Source: Bacillus sp. HSf4
Lineage (GTDB): Bacteria > Bacillota > Bacilli > Bacillales > Bacillaceae
DNA: 64,000 nucleotides
Reading direction: 5' to 3'
Assembly: GCF_029537375.1 (NCBI RefSeq)
Contig: NZ_CP120679.1
Span: 980,001 to 1,044,000 of the forward strand
Positions 34,973 through 44,251 of this stretch are shown here, piece after piece (position 1 is the first letter of the stretch; each line of letters starts with the position of its first letter). Under the pieces are notes generated by a model. That model was not told where the DNA came from. It was given only the letters and a program-made list of their open reading frames with translations, and made no database searches. A program made the translations under genes and the position numbers.

Positions 34973-35353
34973 ATGGCCAATGATTTTTCTGCCTCTAAGC
35001 CGATCTACAGGCAAATCGCCGAACAGCTGTTTAAACAAATGGTCCGCGGAGAGATCAAACCGGGAGAAAAGCTGCCTTCCGTTCGCGAGCTGGCCGTTCA
35101 GACTCAGGTCAATCCGAATACGATTCAAAGAACCTACAATGAGATGGAGAGGATGGGTGTCGTGGAGAGCAGAAGGGGGCAGGGAACCTTTGTTGTGGAA
35201 AATACGGAAGTCATCGATGATTTAAAGCGTGAGATGAGGTTGGAGGTCATCGGTCAATTTGTGGAGAGCATGGAAGAGCTCGGCTTGTCTAAACAAGACA
35301 TGTTGTCAGAACTGAACCATTATCTTCAGAAAGGGGATCCAAATGAACATTGA
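34973..35353 (+). CDS. yhcF: YhcF, GntR-family regulator (YtrA subfamily)
   Basis: A 126-residue winged-helix protein (KPIYRQIAEQLFKQMVRGEI, LPSVRELAVQTQVNPNTIQR) with the very short C-terminal region typical of the YtrA subfamily and no large effector domain. It probably represses its own operon at the palindrome 34154-34175; cell-envelope antibiotics induce the ytr counterpart in B. subtilis. Three bases separate it from yhcE, and it overlaps yhcG by 11 bases. Confidence 0.93.
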   Translation: MANDFSASKPIYRQIAEQLFKQMVRGEIKPGEKLPSVRELAVQTQVNPNTIQRTYNEMERMGVVESRRGQGTFVVENTEVIDDLKREMRLEVIGQFVESMEELGLSKQDMLSELNHYLQKGDPNEH

Positions 35354-36047
35354 GCTGAAAAATGTCACGAAAAAGTACGGCAGAGATTATGCGCTCAAAG
35401 ATGCCAATCTATCGCTTACACCCGGGAAAATTTACGGCTTGGCCGGACCGAACGGCAGCGGTAAATCAACGCTTTTGAAACTGATCACCGGGCTTTCGTT
35501 TCCGAATTCGGGTGCCGTGTATATCGACGGGCAGCCGGCAGCCCGGAATATGACGAAACATATCGCCTATTTAACCGAGCTTGACATGTTTTATGATCCT
35601 TTCCGAGTAAAGGATATGATCCATTTTTACGCAAGCCAGTTCGCCGATTTTCAAGCTGATAAGGCCTTTGATCTTTTAAAAGAAATGAAACTTGACCCTG
35701 ATAAAAAGATCAGCAGGCTTTCCAAAGGGAACCGCGGCAGACTGAAGCTCGTGTTGACATTGGCGCGCGATGCTTCGGTCGTGCTGCTTGACGAACCTCT
35801 GTCAGGGCTTGATCCGTTAGTCAGAGAGTCGATTGTGAAGAGCCTTCTCACATATCTTGACCTGGAAAAGCAAACGGTCATCATCGCTACGCATGAGATT
35901 AAGGAAATCGAACAGATTTTGGATGAGGTGATCGTTGTCTTAAATGGGCGGATTGAAGAGAAAAAGGATGTCGAAGAGCTTCGGGAAGAATCAGGGATGT
36001 CGCTTTTAACATGGTTTAAGGAGCTCATTTTAGAAAAGGCGCACTAG
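35343..36047 (+). CDS. yhcG: YhcG, ABC transporter ATP-binding protein
   Basis: A 234-residue ATPase with Walker A GPNGSGKST, signature LSKGNRGRLKL (SKGN type), Walker B VVLLDEPLSGLD and H-loop ATHEIKE. The start overlaps yhcF. It is probably partnered with YhcE. Confidence 0.93.
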   Translation: MNIELKNVTKKYGRDYALKDANLSLTPGKIYGLAGPNGSGKSTLLKLITGLSFPNSGAVYIDGQPAARNMTKHIAYLTELDMFYDPFRVKDMIHFYASQFADFQADKAFDLLKEMKLDPDKKISRLSKGNRGRLKLVLTLARDASVVLLDEPLSGLDPLVRESIVKSLLTYLDLEKQTVIIATHEIKEIEQILDEVIVVLNGRIEEKKDVEELREESGMSLLTWFKELILEKAH

Positions 36048-36080
36048 GTTTGCATATGAAAAAGACGGGGGGATAACACA

Positions 36081-37004
36081 GTGGAAACACTTTTGCAATT
36101 AAAAAACGTCTCAAAAACGATCAGAGGCAGGAAAATTATCGACGGTTTGAGCTTTGATGTGCACGCCGGCGAGATTTTCGGCTTTCTCGGACCGAACGGC
36201 GCCGGTAAAACGACAACGATCAGGATGATTGTCGGCCATATGAAGATCTCCGCCGGCGAGATCGCGGTGTGCGGTGTCAGTGTAAAAGACAATTTTGAAA
36301 AGGCGGCTGCACATATCGGGGCGATCGTCGAAAATCCCGAGCTTTACAAGTTTTTAACGGGCTATCAAAACCTTCAGCAATACGCGCGGATGACAAAAGG
36401 GGTGACGAAAAAGAAAATTGATGAAATCGTTGAGCTCGTCGGCTTGAAACATCGAATTAATGATAAGGTCAAAACGTATTCTTTGGGGATGAGGCAGCGG
36501 CTCGGACTCGCACAAAGCCTTTTGCACGATCCAAAGCTCCTGATTCTCGATGAGCCGACAAACGGACTTGATCCGGCCGGCATCAGGGAAATCCGTGACT
36601 ATTTAAGAAGGCTGACGAAAGAAAGAGGTCTGGCCGTCATCGTATCAAGCCATCTGCTGTCGGAGATGGAACTGATGTGTGACAGGATTGCCATCATTCA
36701 AAACGGAAAGCTCCGCAACATTCAATCTGTGAAGGGTCCTGCGGCTGATAAGAAAAAGCGTTATTTCATCCAGGCTGATGACAGAGACGCCCTTTACCGC
36801 GAAGCTGGCGGGTTTAAAGACAGCCGCATTGAAAAAGTCGAACACGGGATCGAACTCAGCCTGTCCAAAGATGAAGTCCCTGATTTCATCAAACACTTGA
36901 CCGACAGCGGCATCCGTTTATATGAAGTGAAGGCGATCAACAAATCATTGGAAGACCGATTCTTGGAAATTACCTCGGAAAAAGGGGAGGCTCAGCATGT
37001 TTAA
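36081..37004 (+). CDS. yhcH: YhcH, ABC transporter ATP-binding protein
   Basis: A 307-residue ATPase (Walker A GPNGAGKTT, signature YSLGMRQRLGLA, Walker B LLILDEPTNGLD, H-loop SSHLLSEME) of the bacitracin-export BcrA-like class with a C-terminal extension. GTG start after a G-rich site. It overlaps the permease gene yhcI by 8 bases, so YhcH-YhcI is the second transporter of the operon. Confidence 0.93.
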   Translation: METLLQLKNVSKTIRGRKIIDGLSFDVHAGEIFGFLGPNGAGKTTTIRMIVGHMKISAGEIAVCGVSVKDNFEKAAAHIGAIVENPELYKFLTGYQNLQQYARMTKGVTKKKIDEIVELVGLKHRINDKVKTYSLGMRQRLGLAQSLLHDPKLLILDEPTNGLDPAGIREIRDYLRRLTKERGLAVIVSSHLLSEMELMCDRIAIIQNGKLRNIQSVKGPAADKKKRYFIQADDRDALYREAGGFKDSRIEKVEHGIELSLSKDEVPDFIKHLTDSGIRLYEVKAINKSLEDRFLEITSEKGEAQHV

Positions 37005-37938
37005 GCTTATCGTGAATGAATGGATCAAGATTTTCAGCCGAAAAGGAACATACGTCATGATCGGGATATTGCTGTTATCGGTCATTGGATTGGGCATTCT
37101 CGCGAAAACGAGCGGAGTGGCAGATCCAAACACAGACTGGAAAAAGGAACTGGCGCAGGAAAATGCGAATATGAAGGAACAGCTGAAAGGGGTCAACAAT
37201 CCGACACTTGAAAAAAACTATGAAAGGTCGATCGCGATTAATGAGTATCGGATCAAGCACGATATGCCGGAAGACGGAAAGTATTCGGCGATGTCGTTTA
37301 TCAATGATGCCGGAGATGTGATCTCCCTGACCGGTCTGTTTGTGATTACGGTGGCGGCTGGAATCGTCGCCAACGAGTTCAGCTGGGGGACGGTGAAGCT
37401 CCTGGTGATTCGGCCGATCAGCCGCTTTAAAATTTTGCTGGCGAAATATATAACGGTCCTGCTTTTTGGCTTGGCACTGCTTGTCATTTTGTATGCAAGC
37501 GCAGGGATAACAGGTCTTGCTTTATTCGGAGCGGGTGACGGCAGCCAGGTTCACTTGGCGTATGTCGACGGAAGTGTTGAAGAAAAGAACCTGTTGTTGC
37601 ATCTGGGCGTGGGCTACCTGATGAAATCAATCTCGCTGTTGATGATGGCGACGATGGCCTTTATGATTTCAGCGGTTTTTAGAAACAGTTCGCTTGCAGT
37701 AGGTATTTCCATTTTCCTTTTGGCCGTTGGCGGTACGGCAACCAATCTTCTCTCGCTGAAATTCGACTGGGTGAAATACATCTTATTTGCAAACACAGAC
37801 CTAAGCCAATACTTTGACAGGGAGCCGCTTGTTTCCGGCATGACGCTCGGCTTCTCGGTGACGGTGCTGGCGGTGTATTACATCATTTTTCAAGTGCTGG
37901 CTTTTGGCGTGTTTACGAAAAGAGACATCGCCTCATAA
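36997..37938 (+). CDS. yhcI: YhcI, ABC-2 permease
   Basis: A 313-residue ABC-2 permease: first helix at about 18-38, a long extracytoplasmic loop (40-105), then five helices. NEFSWGTVKLLVIRPISRFKIL is the typical motif of BcrB/ABC2_membrane_2 proteins. GGAGG precedes the ATG inside yhcH. It ends at a terminator. Confidence 0.92.
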   Translation: MFKLIVNEWIKIFSRKGTYVMIGILLLSVIGLGILAKTSGVADPNTDWKKELAQENANMKEQLKGVNNPTLEKNYERSIAINEYRIKHDMPEDGKYSAMSFINDAGDVISLTGLFVITVAAGIVANEFSWGTVKLLVIRPISRFKILLAKYITVLLFGLALLVILYASAGITGLALFGAGDGSQVHLAYVDGSVEEKNLLLHLGVGYLMKSISLLMMATMAFMISAVFRNSSLAVGISIFLLAVGGTATNLLSLKFDWVKYILFANTDLSQYFDREPLVSGMTLGFSVTVLAVYYIIFQVLAFGVFTKRDIAS

Positions 37939-37955
37939 ACCGGTGTTGCTTCAAG

Positions 37956-37993
37956 GAGCATAACGCGATTTTTTAGGCGTTGTGCTTTTTTTG
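37956..37993 (+). terminator. Terminator of yhcEFGHI
   Basis: AGCATAACGC/GCGTTGTGCT stem followed by seven Ts. Confidence 0.85.
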
Positions 37994-37998
37994 TGAGA

Positions 37999-38034
37999 AA
38001 TAAAAAGACTGCTGACAATGTCAGCAGTCTTGAA
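37999..38034 (-). terminator. Terminator of cspB
   Basis: AAGACTGCTGACA/TGTCAGCAGTCTT stem; the minus strand ends in a T tract. A second small hairpin overlaps the cspB stop. Confidence 0.85.
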
Positions 38035-38053
38035 TAAAGAGCCGTGCTCTTTA

Positions 38054-38341
<288 letters not shown>

Positions 38342-38374
38342 TTAAAGATAGTTCGAACAAAAATAATTACCTTT

Positions 38375-38403
38375 ACTTTACCAGTGTTTAAGCGAAATTA
38401 CAA
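38375..38403 (-). promoter_or_regulatory. cspB promoter
   Basis: On the minus strand TTGTAA, a 17-base spacer, TAAAGT. This predicts a 5' leader of about 114 bases, close to that known for B. subtilis cspB. Confidence 0.65.
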
Positions 38404-38552
38404 CTGATTCTCAAAAATTTTTTTGAAAAAGTGAATTTAGCTTGAGAATTTGAAACACTCGGCATGACATGGTCTTTAAATGGAGAATTTTATATGAGAA
38501 TTCACGTTTCAACAAAAACGGGCCCATTTCCGGTTGGTTGAGTAATTCCTAC

Positions 38553-38581
38553 TTGACCAATCAGGTTTGTTGTACTATAGT
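38553..38581 (+). promoter_or_regulatory. tcyP promoter
   Basis: TTGACC, a 17-base spacer, TATAGT. AATTCC directly upstream of the -35 resembles a CymR half-site; CymR control of tcyP is known in B. subtilis. Confidence 0.65.
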
Positions 38582-38621
38582 TTTTTAATGTAAAAAAATT
38601 CTGGGGGTGCTTTTTGCTATT

Positions 38622-40007
38622 ATGACATTCTTTGTGATTATTAATATTCTCGTCATGCTTTTTCTGATGGCGCTCCTTTATATGATGCAAAAAAAGCATG
38701 TTTCGTTTTCTAAGCGGGTATTTTCCGCTCTTGGACTCGGAATTGTTTATGGATTCGCTTTGCATTTTATATATGGTTCGTCTTCAGAAACGATTACACA
38801 AACGTCTGACTGGTTCAATATTGCGGGCGGCGGTTATGTCAAGTTTTTGCAGATGATCGTCATGCCGCTTGTTTTCATTTCGATTTTAGGGGCGTTTACA
38901 AAGCTTAAACTGACCAATAATATCGGAAAAATCAGCGGGCTGATCATCGGAATTTTGATTGCGACGACGGCTGTCGCTGCCGCTGTAGGTATTGCGTCCG
39001 CGCTTTCCTTCGACCTTCAGGCCGTCCATGTTGACCAAGGGGCGGCTGAAGCGACAAGAGGTGCCGAGCTTGAGCAGAAATCCCAAGCCATGGAGGCCAA
39101 AACACTGCCCCAGCAAATTGTTGAGCTCCTTCCGGGAAATCCGTTTTTAGATTTTACCGGAGCAAGACCGACATCAACAATCGCTGTTGTCATTTTTGCG
39201 GCCTTTCTCGGTATCGCATATCTTGGCGTGAAGAGAAAACAGCCTGAACAGGCCGAACTTTTCAAAAAAATCGTTGATGCGATATATGCGATTGTGATGC
39301 GTGTTGTGACGCTCATTTTAAGACTGACGCCTTACGGTGTCTTAGCGATTATGACAAAAACGATTGCGACAAGCGACCTCGACAGTATCGCTAAACTCGG
39401 CAAATTTGTGATTGCGTCATATGCGGCGCTGATTGTGATGTTCATTATTCATTTGCTGCTGATTACAATCAGCGGATTAAACCCGGTCACATACGTGAAA
39501 AAGGCATTTCCGGTGCTTGTCTTTGCCTTCACGTCTAGATCCAGTGCCGGTGCATTGCCATTGAACATCAAAACGCAAAGAAGCCTGGGCATTCCAGAAG
39601 GAATCGCCAACTTTGCCGGTTCCTTCGGTTTATCGATCGGTCAAAACGGCTGCGCCGGTATTTATCCGGCCATGCTTGCGGTTATGATCGCGCCGACGAT
39701 CGGTCAAAATCCGCTTGATCCGTCATTTCTTTTCACATTGATCGCCGTCGTTGCTGTCAGCTCGTTCGGTGTGGCCGGCGTCGGAGGCGGGGCGACATTT
39801 GCGGCGCTTCTCGTCCTATCGGCTTTAAATATGCCGGTTGCCCTTGCAGGGCTGTTGATTTCAGTAGAACCGCTGATTGACATGGGCCGGACGGCTCTCA
39901 ATGTCAGCGGCAGCATGACTTCCGGTCTTGTGACAAGCAAGGTGACAAAAGAGCTTGAAACCGATACGTACCATGACCGAACAAATATTATTGAAGCTGA
40001 AATGTAG
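38622..40007 (+). CDS. tcyP: L-cystine symporter TcyP (YhcL)
   Basis: A 461-residue dicarboxylate/amino acid:cation symporter (DAACS). Helical hairpin motifs are seen in FAFTSRSSAGALPLNI and the GFxxSxxQNGCAG-like GLSIGQNGCAGIYPA, and FGVAGVGGGATFAAL lies near the substrate site. It takes up cystine. A GTG five codons earlier is also open. CTGGGGGTG serves as ribosome site. Confidence 0.92.
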   Translation: MTFFVIINILVMLFLMALLYMMQKKHVSFSKRVFSALGLGIVYGFALHFIYGSSSETITQTSDWFNIAGGGYVKFLQMIVMPLVFISILGAFTKLKLTNNIGKISGLIIGILIATTAVAAAVGIASALSFDLQAVHVDQGAAEATRGAELEQKSQAMEAKTLPQQIVELLPGNPFLDFTGARPTSTIAVVIFAAFLGIAYLGVKRKQPEQAELFKKIVDAIYAIVMRVVTLILRLTPYGVLAIMTKTIATSDLDSIAKLGKFVIASYAALIVMFIIHLLLITISGLNPVTYVKKAFPVLVFAFTSRSSAGALPLNIKTQRSLGIPEGIANFAGSFGLSIGQNGCAGIYPAMLAVMIAPTIGQNPLDPSFLFTLIAVVAVSSFGVAGVGGGATFAALLVLSALNMPVALAGLLISVEPLIDMGRTALNVSGSMTSGLVTSKVTKELETDTYHDRTNIIEAEM

Positions 40008-40009
40008 CA

Positions 40010-40046
40010 AAAACCCGCACAGTTTATGGCGCTGTGCGGGTTTTTT
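40010..40046. terminator. Terminator of tcyP
   Basis: AAACCCGCACAG/CTGTGCGGGTTT stem followed by seven Ts. Confidence 0.92.
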
Positions 40047-40406
40047 TCATGAATACGTCTGATCTGTATTGTACATGGTCTGACCTGCCGGTTCGTCACT
40101 CATGACATTGACCGGAGCTGACGTCATATGGCCGTAAGCCTGCTGGTGATTCTGACTCTCTGTTTGGCCTGACTGGCTGTCGCTCTGCTGCGTCTGTGAT
40201 TGTCCTCCCGGATTGAATGCTTGTTTGATCAAGTCAGCCGGATTCAACATCGCGTTCTTTTGATCACTTCCACGCTGTTGTCCGCCCATCCAATTGGAAA
40301 ACATGTTTGTGACTCTTTTGCGGATTTCAGGGGAGAATGCCGCGGTTAATGCAGCAGATCCCAAAACCAATACAGCGGGATGGATTCCTGCTCTTCGTCT
40401 GAACAA
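40047..40406 (-). CDS. YhcM-like protein
   Basis: A 119-residue protein with an N-terminal hydrophobic segment (about 8-24) and a Gln/Ser-rich low-complexity tail (about 70-92). Place (after tcyP, before yhcN) and size suggest B. subtilis YhcM, but here it is on the opposite strand to tcyP and the likeness is not verified. TTG start with AAAGGAGG 8 bases upstream. Function unknown. Confidence 0.65.
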   Translation of the reverse strand: MFRRRAGIHPAVLVLGSAALTAAFSPEIRKRVTNMFSNWMGGQQRGSDQKNAMLNPADLIKQAFNPGGQSQTQQSDSQSGQTESQNHQQAYGHMTSAPVNVMSDEPAGQTMYNTDQTYS

Positions 40407-40460
40407 AGGATCAACCTCCTTTTTACGTTTACCATCCCCGGGATTCCCATGTTTTATACT

Positions 40461-42251
40461 TCATGCTTTGGACGTCTGAGTTTGCCGGTGTTTTTCAAAA
40501 AAGCTGAAAATCGCGGTGAGCACCTTGATTTTGTTTTCTTTTTTGGAAAAACCGTGTCCTTCATTTTCCATGACGATATATTCAATGTCCCTTCCCCAGG
40601 CTTTCAGCTGGTCGACGACCTGGTCTGACTCCTCTTTGACGACGCGCGGATCGTTTGCTCCTTGAACAATCAGCATCGGCCGCGTCATCGTTTGCAAATA
40701 AGTGATCGGGGAGTCGGCTTTCATCTTTTCATCATCATGTTCCGGATCGCCGACCCATTTTTCCATAAAAGGCTTCCAGAAATCAGGAACGGATTTGGCG
40801 AAGGAAAACAGGTTGCTGACTCCGCATATATCAACGACGGCGCGAAAATATTCAGGATGCCTTCCATGCAGTAAAAGAGCCATATAACCGCCATAGCTGC
40901 CGCCCATTAAATACAGTTTGTCAGGGTCGGCAAGGTTTTTTTCGATGAGCCAGTCGATGCCGTTCACCATATCGAGCCGCGGCCCGCCTCCCCAATCCTG
41001 TTCCACCATTTTGTAAAATGAATAGCCATAATTTGCAGACCCGCGGAAATTCGGCATAAATACTTGATATCCCATTTTCGCTGCGATCTGAAAAATATCA
41101 TAGAACATGAATTGTTCCGCGTGCTGCGGTCCGCCGTGCGGCCAAATGATCGTCCAGCCGTTTGCTTCTCTTGCCGCCGGCTTAAACAGCATCGCCTCGA
41201 TCGGCAAGCCGTCAAACGACGGATATGTGACGACTTCCGGATATGACAGCTCGTCTTCACTAAAACCCGGAACAATGTGCTTAGTCAATTGCCGCCAGTT
41301 TGCTTCGTTCCGGCTTTTCACATAAATGTTCGCCGGCCGGGTCGGGGTAGATCCCAACAAGTAGAGCGATCCCGATTTCACACAGCATACTTTGGCGATG
41401 GATGTGCATGGAGACGCGATCTCTCTTGCTTCTCCCGTCGCTGTCTCATATTCATACAGCACATCTTTCACACCTTTTTTTCCAATGAGGTAGAGATATT
41501 TCCCGTTCGGATCGGGGTGAATCGATGTCAGCTCCGTTTTGTCGATTGAAAGAACCGGGGCGAATGTATCGGACGAAATGGTGTATGACGCAAGATATGA
41601 AAATTCGGAATCGTAGTTGAGAGTAACGTACAGCTCGTCATCTGATGTGAAAAAGGATGAATAGACCATGTGGGGCTTCTCTTTGTCGGGAACAATCGTT
41701 GTGATATCTCCCTTTTCAGTCTGGACCATACAGACGCAATGGCTGTTGACATAGGAGACAAGGATGCTGACCGCCTTTTCACCGGGGCTGACATCGCTAA
41801 GCATGGATGGCCCGCCTTTTCCTTCAAAAACAAGCTCTTCCTTGCCTGTCAAAAGGTCGCATTTGTATGTATTTAAAAATGTAGGGTTATCTTTCGTTGA
41901 CGTGTAGTACACTGCGTGGTTTGCCGGTATCGGTTCAAAATGGCGGTCCGTTTTGTTTCCGTTTAGCGGCACGGGCTCACCGCCTTTTGCCGATAGCTTG
42001 TAAAGCCCGCTTCGTTCGTCTCCATCATTGTCAAACCCAGCGACAATGACAGATGCGTCTTTGCTGTAGGCGATACCTTGTGAGTTCTGATTCAAAAATG
42101 AAAGCTGATATGGATATGCGTGGGGAAGATCCATCGCCCACAAGTTTGATTTTCCATTGATGTTTGTGTCAAAGATAAGCTGCGTCTCCTCTGGGTGAAC
42201 GGCAAAGTCTGCAATTCGAAAAACATGAAATAATTCTTTGGCACCTTGCAT
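40461..42251 (-). CDS. S9 family (prolyl oligopeptidase-like) serine peptidase
   Basis: A 596-residue peptidase: residues 1-330 beta-propeller (repeats such as YLYLIGKKGVKDVLYEYETA), then an alpha/beta hydrolase domain. The catalytic Ser is in GGSYGGYMA (about 452), Asp in GANDPRVV (about 533) and His in MENEGHGF (about 564). No signal peptide, so it acts on short peptides in the cytoplasm like acylaminoacyl-peptidases. GGAAGGTG precedes the ATG. It sits between the YhcM-like gene and yhcN, where I recall no such gene in B. subtilis. Confidence 0.9.
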   Translation of the reverse strand: MQGAKELFHVFRIADFAVHPEETQLIFDTNINGKSNLWAMDLPHAYPYQLSFLNQNSQGIAYSKDASVIVAGFDNDGDERSGLYKLSAKGGEPVPLNGNKTDRHFEPIPANHAVYYTSTKDNPTFLNTYKCDLLTGKEELVFEGKGGPSMLSDVSPGEKAVSILVSYVNSHCVCMVQTEKGDITTIVPDKEKPHMVYSSFFTSDDELYVTLNYDSEFSYLASYTISSDTFAPVLSIDKTELTSIHPDPNGKYLYLIGKKGVKDVLYEYETATGEAREIASPCTSIAKVCCVKSGSLYLLGSTPTRPANIYVKSRNEANWRQLTKHIVPGFSEDELSYPEVVTYPSFDGLPIEAMLFKPAAREANGWTIIWPHGGPQHAEQFMFYDIFQIAAKMGYQVFMPNFRGSANYGYSFYKMVEQDWGGGPRLDMVNGIDWLIEKNLADPDKLYLMGGSYGGYMALLLHGRHPEYFRAVVDICGVSNLFSFAKSVPDFWKPFMEKWVGDPEHDDEKMKADSPITYLQTMTRPMLIVQGANDPRVVKEESDQVVDQLKAWGRDIEYIVMENEGHGFSKKENKIKVLTAIFSFFEKHRQTQTSKA

Positions 42252-42324
42252 TTTTCAAACACCTTCCTCAGTTTAGTATAGATCGATACTCTTTGATCAT
42301 AACAAAATATGGGTATAAAAAATA

Positions 42325-42336
42325 CGTCCTAGGACG
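42325..42336. promoter_or_regulatory. 12-base palindrome in the yhcN upstream region
   Basis: CGTCCTAGGACG, a perfect palindrome about 58 bases before yhcN. Meaning unknown; it could be an operator. Confidence 0.3.
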
Positions 42337-42393
42337 AATAAATCAGATGGAAAAGATAAACCTAAACATAAATCAAAAAAGGAGGCAATTAAA

Positions 42394-42975
42394 ATGTTCA
42401 ACCTGAAAAAGGGCGCAATCATCGCTTTTCTTCTTCCGCTGTTGTTTGCTGCGGGATGCGGAATGGCGAACCAAGGCGAAAATGCCCGCCGCAATCAAGA
42501 TAATGCGCTTCAAAATGTGACCAACAGAGATAATCTGAATGATGGAACAAACGTAAATGATGTCAATGATCGAAATAACCGGATGAATGTCACGGACAAC
42601 CGCGATCTCAACCGGGACAATCGGAACAATAATAATGGAAATAACATGGAATCTGCCGATGATGTAGCAGATAAAGTAGCAAAACTGAAAGAAGTCAGCA
42701 GCGCCAATGTGATTGTGACAGACAACAACGCTTATGTGGCAGTTGTCTTGAAAGGCAATCCGAAAGGCGACGTCACCGGCGATTTGAAGGAGAAAATCTC
42801 CAAGAAAGTGAAAGAAACAGACAAAAGCATCGACAATGTATTTGTTTCAGCCAATCCGGATTTTGTTGACCGCATGAGAAATTATGGAGACAGGATCAAC
42901 AACGGTGAACCGATTGAAGGCATTTTTGACGAGTTTGGCGAGACGATCAACAGAATTTTTCCTCAGCAAAGATAA
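42394..42975 (+). CDS. yhcN: Spore lipoprotein YhcN (YhcN/YlaJ family)
   Basis: A 193-residue lipoprotein: signal peptide with lipobox LLFAAGC (Cys22), an Asn/Asp/Arg-rich disordered stretch (about 28-85), then the YhcN/YlaJ domain (ADDVADKVAKLKEVSSANVI, NVFVSANPDFVDRMRNYG). In B. subtilis YhcN is made in the forespore and sits in the inner spore membrane. AAAGGAGG precedes the ATG. Monocistronic. Confidence 0.94.
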   Translation: MFNLKKGAIIAFLLPLLFAAGCGMANQGENARRNQDNALQNVTNRDNLNDGTNVNDVNDRNNRMNVTDNRDLNRDNRNNNNGNNMESADDVADKVAKLKEVSSANVIVTDNNAYVAVVLKGNPKGDVTGDLKEKISKKVKETDKSIDNVFVSANPDFVDRMRNYGDRINNGEPIEGIFDEFGETINRIFPQQR

Positions 42976-42980
42976 AAACG

Positions 42981-43013
42981 AAAGGCCGCAACGTTAATGT
43001 GCGGCTTTTTTTG
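42981..43013 (+). terminator. Terminator of yhcN
   Basis: GCCGCA/TGCGGC stem followed by seven Ts. Confidence 0.9.
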
Positions 43014-43099
43014 TCGGCTGTTTTCATCCCGGGTTACTTTTCATCCATCACGGCATAGTGTTATAAAGAGAACCTTTTTTGCGGATGGAGGGAGAAACG

Positions 43100-44251
43100 G
43101 TGACGGGAGAGTTGAAAGCAGCCTTTGTTTTCATCGCAGCGGGGGCTCTATCCGCTCTGTTATTCATCATGTTTATCATCTCAAATCAAGGCTTCCAGAA
43201 GGGAGCGCTTGTTTCTGAAGAGAAAGAAAAACTGAAAGCATCGTTGCAGATGACCGTCCATAGAAATGTCAGCATTTATCATTCAGAGGCGGAAAAATCG
43301 ATTTTGCATCTTACAAAAGAGACGCTTGATGATGCAGAAGCCGTGAGCAGAACACTTTTTGGCAACCTCCGTTCAGACAAAGTGGACCTGATCTTTTTTT
43401 CTAGCAGAGAAGAAATGGAGTCATTTTCACAGTTAAAGGATATTACCGGGTTTTATTCAGAAAACTTGCGGATGATCGGGCTGCTCCCGGAGGAAAAAAA
43501 GCAGCTTTTGAATGGAAAGGGGTTCGCCGTCTTTCTTTATAAGCGGGTGCTGATTCACGAATATACCCATTTTACATTCCACGAAAAGCTTCGGGAACTG
43601 AACGCAAGCCCTAAACAATTTCCCCTCTGGTTCCACGAAGGGGTCGCAGAATGGGCCGCTGCCTATGATGAGGCTTATGCCCGGAACCTGGCGACAGTCG
43701 TTCCTTTTAGAAAATTAAAGTCGGATCGGCAGTGGCAACAAGCGCGCGATGATGATGAGACGGATATTTATTTGCAGAGCTTTTATATTATTGAAGAACT
43801 TGTGGCCCGAAAAGGGGAGGGAATCATTCTCAAAATCATGGAGAAAACAGCGGAGCGAAACAATTTTGAAAGCGGGTTTAAGGCTGCTGTGGATCAGGAG
43901 TTAAGCGAGTTCGAAAACGACTTTACACAAAAATACGGAAAAACGGCATTGAATCATTATATCAATGCCGTTTTTGTGATTAATGAATCGGTCTCTGCTG
44001 CGTTTGGCCGTTGTTTGGAGGCATCTGCATCTGACCTTGAGCAGGCGCGTAAGCCGAAAGCATTTTTTGCATATCCTGAGAAGCAAGTTGAGGCACCTGG
44101 TAATAGCCGTGTTTGTTTTGGTAAAGAAAGATTTCATAAGCCATCTCGATATAGTGAGGAATTTGGTCCGCAAGCACCCTTCTGCAGACAGGGTTCGTCA
44201 CCTCGGGAGCTGCCATGGCAAGAGAGGAACAACATGTCTTCATTAAGCTGA
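43100..44251 (+). CDS. Membrane-anchored gluzincin-type peptidase with antisense C-terminal extension
   Basis: A 383-residue protein from GTG (GGAGGG 8 bases upstream). An N-terminal anchor (about 8-30) precedes a zinc-peptidase domain: HEYTHFTFHE (first two His and Glu) and FHEGVAEWAAAYDEA (downstream Glu), as in MA-clan peptidases. A bidirectional terminator (43939-43976) lies inside the reading frame, and the last 91 codons run antisense through the yhcQ coding region with low-complexity, improbable sequence. A one-base shift in the A runs just before the terminator would stop at TGA 43950. The natural end is probably there, so a frameshift has extended the protein. Confidence 0.75.
   Translation: MTGELKAAFVFIAAGALSALLFIMFIISNQGFQKGALVSEEKEKLKASLQMTVHRNVSIYHSEAEKSILHLTKETLDDAEAVSRTLFGNLRSDKVDLIFFSSREEMESFSQLKDITGFYSENLRMIGLLPEEKKQLLNGKGFAVFLYKRVLIHEYTHFTFHEKLRELNASPKQFPLWFHEGVAEWAAAYDEAYARNLATVVPFRKLKSDRQWQQARDDDETDIYLQSFYIIEELVARKGEGIILKIMEKTAERNNFESGFKAAVDQELSEFENDFTQKYGKTALNHYINAVFVINESVSAAFGRCLEASASDLEQARKPKAFFAYPEKQVEAPGNSRVCFGKERFHKPSRYSEEFGPQAPFCRQGSSPRELPWQERNNMSSLS
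43939..43976. terminator. Bidirectional terminator inside the peptidase frame
   Basis: AAACGGCATTGA/TCAATGCCGTTT stem with A and T runs on both sides. It ends yhcQ on the minus strand. Confidence 0.88.

Noticed and set aside
43901..44173. Frames on either strand inside yhcQ
   Set aside because: Shadows of the yhcQ coding region.
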